Source: JALRBM01 sp964615445
GTDB taxonomy: Bacteria; Patescibacteriota; Saccharimonadia; Saccharimonadales; Saccharimonadaceae
Direction of reading: 5' to 3'
Assembly: GCA_964615445.1 (NCBI GenBank)
Contig: CAZTOK010000040.1
Location: forward strand, 1-9,501
DNA: 9,501 nucleotides
Made by a program: the position numbers and the translations under genes. Each line of letters begins with the position of its first letter. The first letter of the stretch is position 1. Positions 6,305 to 9,501 of this stretch are shown here, piece by piece. Below the pieces are notes generated by a model. It was not told where the DNA came from and did no database searches. It saw only the letters and a list, made by a program, of their open reading frames with translations.

Positions 6305-7736
6305 TGTCGCCTCCCTCCAGGTTTACTCTAAAGGCTGCAAATTCATTGAATAATCTAATGATACCCCGGGGCGTGCCAATAGCAGTGAGCATCTCTTCTG
6401 GCAGATCATCATCGCTGAAGTCGAATCCCGGCTTGTCACGGTGCGCTTCCATTAGTGCAGCAAAGTGCCGACGTAATTCTGGGGGCTGGGGGCTTGGTAC
6501 TGAAACTTCTCTTTCCACAAACTTTTCCAAGTATTCGGTAGCATCCTGGGTTGGATCGCCAAAGTGATCCGGGCGCGCTCTAAGCACCACATCCTTGTCG
6601 CAAAGAAATACAACCTGGACGTTTTTCATATTCTTAGCATAGTGAGCTAACTGGAGTGTTCTGAATATTCTCTCGGCGTCAAAGGAGCGCTCAACGTCAT
6701 CAATTGCTATAACCAAGCGCTTACGCTCGCGAGTGAGTAGTTCCTGTATTTGCGCCTCTGGGCCTTCGGCGGGTTGTGAGATTGTCCGTGCCACATCCAT
6801 TATCGTACCGAGTATGCCAGTTCCGTCATGCTGGCGTATAAACTTATCCGTTGCCTGGACTAGTGGCTGGGTAATGTTCTGGATGCCCGGTATTGCTTTT
6901 GCCAAGGTAGTACCAATATCTTGATAGAAGCCACGTATGAGTGCTTCCTCGGACGCGTACCGCCAAGGCTCAAATTTCATCCAGATAACCTTTTTGTCTT
7001 GTTTAAAACTTTTCTCGACCTTATCAAGCAGAAATGATTTGCCGACACCCCAACGCCCAGTTATAGCAAAAACCGAAGGCCGCCCGTCTGTGACAAGATA
7101 CTTTATGTCAGCAATTACGCGCTTCTGAGTTTCGTAATCCTGTACATCATGACCCACTGGACTATCTTCTATGTAGGGAGATTTCGGTGACACAAAATCT
7201 TTTGGCGGTTTTTTGGCCATGACCGCTAGGATAACAACATAGAGGACAGTTGCACCTACGTATGCACTGCGATACGCAATGTCTTCTTTGGGCAAGTCAG
7301 CGTATGCCGCCACCACTAAAGCCATGCCTACCAGGACACATATTCCGATACGGCCCCAACTAAATAGCGCACGAAGCGTAGGTGATACGTAATCCCAGGT
7401 GGTTAGTATCAAGAAAGATATAGCTCCGGCTATAATCGCCCAGTGATAGTCAAGCACTAGCCAGTCGTGAATGCGATCTGTATTAAAACTTAGGAGCAGG
7501 TTAGTCCACAGTAGCAGTGCCGTAACAATGCTCACGAGTAGAGCCGTGCCCACTATTTTACTCCGCGTCCGGTATACTGCCCTGACCGCGCCAGCTATCG
7601 CCGCACCGATAATTAAGAATACGACTACAAAAGAAGTCAACACCCACTTCGCGCTGGAAATAAAAGACCTAATGATAAGTTCTGATATTGAGCGTGCTCT
7701 TTTTATTATGATTTTAAGCTTTTGACGAAGGGGCAT
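6291..7736 (-). CDS. Membrane-anchored KAP-family P-loop NTPase
   Basis: A 481-aa protein with a basic N-terminus (1-30), about five hydrophobic helices (roughly 34-52, 62-82, 98-114, 129-146, 158-174) and a cytoplasmic KAP NTPase domain (about 195-475). Walker A is G-R-W-G-V-G-K-S at 227-234. The KAP signature F-E-P-W-R-Y is at 255-260. Walker B ends in I-D-D-V-E-R at 345-350. The E-Y-L-E-K-F-V motif is at 401-407, and the sensor-2-like P-R-G-I-I-R-L-F-N-E is at 456-465. KAP NTPases with membrane helices inserted or appended, as in Kidins220 and the phage-exclusion protein PifA, act at the membrane. In bacteria many sit on plasmids or in defence loci. Here the usual C-terminal region is missing and is supplied by the overlapping downstream gene. 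The start at 7736 is supported by an extended -10 box 6 nt upstream. Its actual role is unknown. Confidence 0.88.
   Translation of the reverse strand: MPLRQKLKIIIKRARSISELIIRSFISSAKWVLTSFVVVFLIIGAAIAGAVRAVYRTRSKIVGTALLVSIVTALLLWTNLLLSFNTDRIHDWLVLDYHWAIIAGAISFLILTTWDYVSPTLRALFSWGRIGICVLVGMALVVAAYADLPKEDIAYRSAYVGATVLYVVILAVMAKKPPKDFVSPKSPYIEDSPVGHDVQDYETQKRVIADIKYLVTDGRPSVFAITGRWGVGKSFLLDKVEKSFKQDKKVIWMKFEPWRYASEEALIRGFYQDIGTTLAKAIPGIQNITQPLVQATDKFIRQHDGTGILGTIMDVARTISQPAEGPEAQIQELLTRERKRLVIAIDDVERSFDAERIFRTLQLAHYAKNMKNVQVVFLCDKDVVLRARPDHFGDPTQDATEYLEKFVEREVSVPSPQPPELRRHFAALMEAHRDKPGFDFSDDDLPEEMLTAIGTPRGIIRLFNEFAAFRVNLEGGDNEPR
6310..6315 (-). promoter_or_regulatory. Strong Shine-Dalgarno sequence of the KAP partner gene
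   Basis: GGGAGG on the minus strand, 5 nt before the ATG at 6304, with a second GGAGGG just upstream. Both lie in codons for L-E-G-G near the end of the NTPase. The site argues that the two-gene arrangement is a genuine split with coupled initiation, not a sequencing frameshift. Confidence 0.7.
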
Positions 7737-7742
7737 ATTTGG

Positions 7743-7751
7743 ATTCTAGCA
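7743..7751 (-). promoter_or_regulatory. Extended -10 promoter of the KAP operon (leaderless)
   Basis: On the minus strand, TGCTAGAAT (extended -10 with one mismatch in the hexamer) ends 6 nt before the ATG at 7736. There is no Shine-Dalgarno sequence. The KAP pair can thus be transcribed separately from the RadC-like gene, which stops only 61 nt upstream. Confidence 0.6.
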
Positions 7752-7797
7752 TAACAACGACAGATATTTAGCTTAAGCGCAAATGTGTTTACAATAC

Positions 7798-8184
7798 TTA
7801 AAGCATCTGGTGGTGCCCGAAACTAAAGTACTGTCTCCCCGCCACAATGATATGATCCCTAACCGGTATACCTAGCAAAATCCCGGCAGCAACTAGTTGC
7901 TGCGTAGCTTGAATATCTCGATCACTCGGCTTCGCTTCGCCGGAGGGATGATTATGCGCAATTATTATTGAAGCAGCTCGATCTCCTAGTGGACTGGCGA
8001 ATACCTCTCGTGGATGGGTCAACACTACATCCAATAGGCCAATGGTTACTACTCTCCTTGCGATAAGTCGCTGCCCGCTATCTAGCGAAAGACATATAAA
8101 ATATTCCTGTTTTTTATTGCGAATAAAATTGAGCTGCGCCAGAATCTCATCTGTAGTTACAAGCACTGGACTGAGTTTAGGCAT
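7798..8184 (-). CDS. Stand-alone RadC-type JAB/MPN domain protein
   Basis: A 128-aa protein consisting of little more than the MPN/JAB domain of RadC. The JAMM metal centre is complete: E60 (in H-P-R-E-V-F), H77 and H79 (in A-H-N-H-P-S-G), S87 and D90 (in P-S-D-R-D). RadC proteins of usual length (about 220 aa) carry an N-terminal helix-hairpin-helix DNA-binding region, which is missing here. The sequence begins just before the first strand of the domain, so this is the short form often found on plasmids and integrated elements. The biochemical activity of RadC is not settled; the motif suggests a zinc hydrolase. Its ATG overlaps the stop of the 146-aa gene by 8 nt with no good Shine-Dalgarno, so translation probably depends on the upstream gene. 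Confidence 0.88.
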   Translation of the reverse strand: MPKLSPVLVTTDEILAQLNFIRNKKQEYFICLSLDSGQRLIARRVVTIGLLDVVLTHPREVFASPLGDRAASIIIAHNHPSGEAKPSDRDIQATQQLVAAGILLGIPVRDHIIVAGRQYFSFGHHQML

Positions 8185-8617
8185 AAATAATCACTCTGCT
8201 ATTGCGCGGCATCCAACTTGCTAGCATGTGTACATCTATTCTCTCTGCGGGGTCAAGGATATATAAGGTGGCGCACATTGGCGGAAACAGCCGGAATTGC
8301 TCCACAGTAGCGAATGATACGAACGCAACCGGATCATCTGCCGGGTTTTGAGCAGTAAAGCTAATATTTCGCATTTGCCATATGGTTTGATCGAGTTCGT
8401 ATTTCCGCTGATGGTCTAGTGTACTTGCTCGCTCACGTTCCGCTAGGCGAATAAGTCTAAGCCATTGTTTGCGAACGGAACTCAGAAGTGCTACTGGATT
8501 ATTGGTCGCAACTGCGATTTTTCCATAGATATAGCGATCATGCATGTGACTAGCCAAACCCCTCGAAAGAGGAAGGTTGTGTTTTATAGTTCTATACTCA
8601 ATGATAAGTCCGTGCAT
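8177..8617 (-). CDS. Hypothetical protein, coupled upstream partner of RadC-like gene
   Basis: A 146-aa soluble protein whose family I do not recognise. An N-terminal part with several His and Arg is followed by a highly charged helix (about 48-79, with R-L-A-E-R-E-R). A C-terminal alpha/beta section has two hydrophobic strands (103-109 and 115-122) and ends R-V-I-I-Y-A. AGGAAG sits 2 nt (AGGA 4 nt) before the ATG at 8617, an unusually tight spacing. An internal ATG at 8545 has no better site. The gene is the first of the minus-strand block and overlaps the RadC-like gene by 8 nt, so the two products probably act together. A palindrome and larger inverted repeats lie immediately upstream, shared with the divergent XRE regulator gene. 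Confidence 0.65.
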   Translation of the reverse strand: MHGLIIEYRTIKHNLPLSRGLASHMHDRYIYGKIAVATNNPVALLSSVRKQWLRLIRLAERERASTLDHQRKYELDQTIWQMRNISFTAQNPADDPVAFVSFATVEQFRLFPPMCATLYILDPAERIDVHMLASWMPRNSRVIIYA

Positions 8618-8637
8618 ATCTTCCTACATTTCATTAC

Positions 8638-8652
8638 CGTACTACTAGTACG
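8638..8652. promoter_or_regulatory. Palindromic operator candidate, site 1
   Basis: A perfect palindrome with 7-bp arms, CGTACTA and TAGTACG, around a single central C. It lies 21 bp upstream of the start codon of the 146-aa gene and overlaps the place where its promoter must be. The same CGTACTA core recurs in the larger repeat at 8686-8726, which suggests one DNA-binding protein, most simply the XRE protein encoded next door. Confidence 0.6.
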
Positions 8653-8667
8653 ACTTTTATCTGAAGA

Positions 8668-8679
8668 TAGTGTACACTA
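8668..8679. repeat. Perfect 12-bp palindrome TAGTGTACACTA
   Basis: A perfect even palindrome (TAGTGT/ACACTA) midway between the divergent genes. It contains a TACACT that could serve as a -10 box on either strand. Whether it is an operator, a promoter element or both is not clear. Confidence 0.45.
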
Positions 8680-8685
8680 AACTGC

Positions 8686-8726
8686 CGACCCGTACTAGTA
8701 GTCCCTGTTACTACAAGTACGGGTCG
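8686..8726. promoter_or_regulatory. Long inverted repeat, operator candidate site 2
   Basis: Arms of 17 bp at 8686-8702 and 8710-8726, with one mismatch (8697/8715) and a 7-bp centre. The inner part of each arm carries the CGTACTA/G-type core seen in the palindrome at 8638-8652. It lies directly in front of the -10 box of the XRE gene, so a bound protein would cover that promoter. As RNA it could also fold into a strong hairpin, but no T-run follows, so it is not a terminator. Confidence 0.65.
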
Positions 8727-8731
8727 CTTAC

Positions 8732-8737
8732 TCTAAT
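8732..8737 (+). promoter_or_regulatory. -10 box candidate of the XRE gene
   Basis: TCTAAT matches TATAAT at five of six positions and ends 5 nt before the ATG at 8743, close to the leaderless spacing seen elsewhere in the window. Only a weak AGG is present as a possible Shine-Dalgarno. The right arm of the inverted repeat fills the region just upstream, as expected for an autorepressed promoter. Confidence 0.4.
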
Positions 8738-8742
8738 AGGTA

Positions 8743-8976
8743 ATGAGTAGACCAACCCAAGAAGATAAAAATCTAGCTGCTTTCGGAAAGAGAGTGGCTG
8801 CGATACGACTGCAACGTAATATGACGCAAGATCAGCTTGCGGATAAGGCTGGCCTGTCGATTGACACTATCAGCGCAATAGAACGCGGTCGCCGATGGGC
8901 GAGGCTAACGACTTTGCATCAATTAGCAAAAGCTCTCCGTATTTCAACGGATGAACTTTTCAAAGGCTTAAGATAA
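8743..8976 (+). CDS. XRE/Cro-type helix-turn-helix transcriptional regulator
   Basis: A 77-aa protein that is essentially one HTH_3 domain (about 11-73). The helix F-G-K-R-V-A-A-I-R is followed by the HTH helix T-Q-D-Q-L-A-D-K (28-35), the turn A-G-L-S (36-39) and the recognition helix S-I-D-T-I-S-A-I-E-R-G (39-49). The closing helices carry L-H-Q-L-A-K-A-L (58-65) and the standard S-T-D-E-L-F end. There is no sensor or dimerisation domain, like small phage or plasmid repressors and restriction-modification C proteins. It is divergent from the 146-aa/RadC/KAP block, with inverted repeats in between. I infer that it represses itself and the divergent block. Confidence 0.9.
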   Translation: MSRPTQEDKNLAAFGKRVAAIRLQRNMTQDQLADKAGLSIDTISAIERGRRWARLTTLHQLAKALRISTDELFKGLR

Positions 8977-8989
8977 GCTCAGTAGCGTT

Positions 8990-9187
8990 TTAGTTTTTCT
9001 CGAAGTCGCTTAATATTTCTTCGATAAGTTCCGGGTAGAGTTCTTCGAGTGTTTTGTGGTGAACATGTTGCTGTTCTAGCAAGAAAATCGCCTTTTCTGG
9101 CGTGGCATGCTCAGGTGCCGTGTGGCGTAGGTGCTTAAGCATTGCGAGGATGTCGTCTCTACTTGGCTTGAACTCGGGATCACTCAT
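8990..9187 (-). CDS. Small acidic helical hypothetical protein
   Basis: A 65-aa soluble protein, unrecognised, predicted mostly helical: S-R-D-D-I-L-A-M-L-K-H-L-R at 9-21, a P-E-K-A-I-F-L-L-E-Q helix at 30-39, and an acidic C-terminal helix (47-64, with E-E-L-Y-P-E-L-I-E-E-I). A histidine cluster (40-44) lies between the last two helices. AAGGAG stands 5 nt before the ATG at 9187, giving a confident start. It follows the PLD-like gene by 17 nt on the same strand and is probably its operon partner. It ends 13 bp from the convergent XRE gene, leaving no room for a clear terminator. Confidence 0.65.
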   Translation of the reverse strand: MSDPEFKPSRDDILAMLKHLRHTAPEHATPEKAIFLLEQQHVHHKTLEELYPELIEEILSDFEKN

Positions 9188-9204
9188 TATTACTCCTTAC
9201 TATA

Positions 9205-9501
9205 TCACCATATAAACTTATTAATGCCGGTGAAGTTAATCATCTGTACTGCGAGTTGTTCCGAGTAAATACGGCGCATAATTTCGCAGCTATCATTCTG
9301 CGAAAGGATATTTAACGATCCTTCGTAAATAATTTGCCGGTCAATAATAGCAAGCTTTCGGTGATGACCGCCAGTAATTAGTACATTTACGCCAGCTTCT
9401 TGCAGCATTGTGATGCATTCTGCCGCCTGCCAGCCGTAATTAACGTCTTGTTCCTCGCTGGGTTTAGTATTGACGACTACTCGCACTCCTCGTCGTGCAA
9501 G
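9205..9501 (-). CDS. C-terminal end of a phospholipase-D-like (HKD) protein, cut by the window edge
   Basis: 98 residues are visible and the frame stays open to the last base, so the gene starts beyond 9501. The internal GTG at 9486 is not needed as a start, since the preceding in-frame codons read L-A-R-R-G. The HKD motif is H47-x-K49-x4-D54, followed by the usual G-S-L-N (61-64) and N-D-S-C-E-I-M-R-R-I. This form resembles PLD domains at the C-terminus of some helicases and stand-alone PLD nucleases. The final 18 residues have no known feature. Full PLD enzymes need two HKD motifs, in one chain or through dimerisation; the other part lies outside. Substrate unknown; nucleic acid is more likely than lipid given the resemblance. 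Confidence 0.8.
   Translation of the reverse strand, partial: LARRGVRVVVNTKPSEEQDVNYGWQAAECITMLQEAGVNVLITGGHHRKLAIIDRQIIYEGSLNILSQNDSCEIMRRIYSEQLAVQMINFTGINKFIW

Noticed and set aside
7771..7778. Palindrome GCTTAAGC between the RadC-like and KAP genes
   Set aside because: Only 8 bp, flanks do not pair, and there is no T-run; expected by chance at this length.
8686..8726. Long inverted repeat considered as a terminator or CRISPR-like repeat
   Set aside because: No T-run follows and it is not repeated at regular spacing; its place before a regulator gene fits an operator better.

Overview
The window looks like chromosomal DNA of a Candidate Phyla Radiation bacterium, most likely Candidatus Saccharibacteria (TM7). 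This rests on a small VirB2/TrbC-like 'T4SS pilin' of the kind common in that phylum, very compact gene packing, several apparently leaderless genes, and many short proteins without recognisable families. TGA is used as a stop (for example at the end of the tag gene), so there is no sign of the UGA-glycine code of Gracilibacteria/Absconditabacteria. The taxonomic call is an inference and has not been tested by any search.

Left part (1-1550): a minus-strand pilin-like gene with its own terminator-like hairpin is divergent from a plus-strand pair. That pair is DNA-3-methyladenine glycosylase I (tag), translationally coupled to a single-pass membrane protein with two extracytoplasmic cysteines. 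Middle part (1592-4877): two small unknown proteins on the minus strand, an APH/choline-kinase-like phosphotransferase on the plus strand, an EEP-superfamily metal-dependent phosphoesterase on the minus strand, and a divergent 235-aa protein of unknown function.

Right part (4952-8976): a minus-strand block that reads like a small regulated module. In transcription order it holds a 146-aa unknown protein, a stand-alone RadC-type JAB/MPN domain protein (8-nt overlap), a multi-pass membrane KAP-family P-loop NTPase, and a 450-aa protein. The last overlaps the NTPase gene by 14 nt and looks like the C-terminal half that is normally fused to KAP NTPases. A divergent XRE-type repressor gene (8743-8976) faces this block across a 125-bp region packed with inverted repeats, likely operators. 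After it come a 65-aa unknown protein and the C-terminal end of an HKD phospholipase-D-like protein that runs off the right edge, both on the minus strand.

A recurrent signal is a -10 box (often the extended form TGnTAnaaT) placed exactly 6 nt before the ATG, with no Shine-Dalgarno sequence. It occurs at tag, the EEP gene, the 235-aa gene and the KAP gene, and nearly so at the XRE gene. Downstream genes of the same operons (1109, 6304) instead carry good Shine-Dalgarno sequences. First genes therefore seem to be leaderless and second genes SD-led. The best candidate for an undescribed system is the split membrane KAP NTPase pair with its RadC-like and XRE neighbours. A role in defence or mobile-element biology is possible but unproven.
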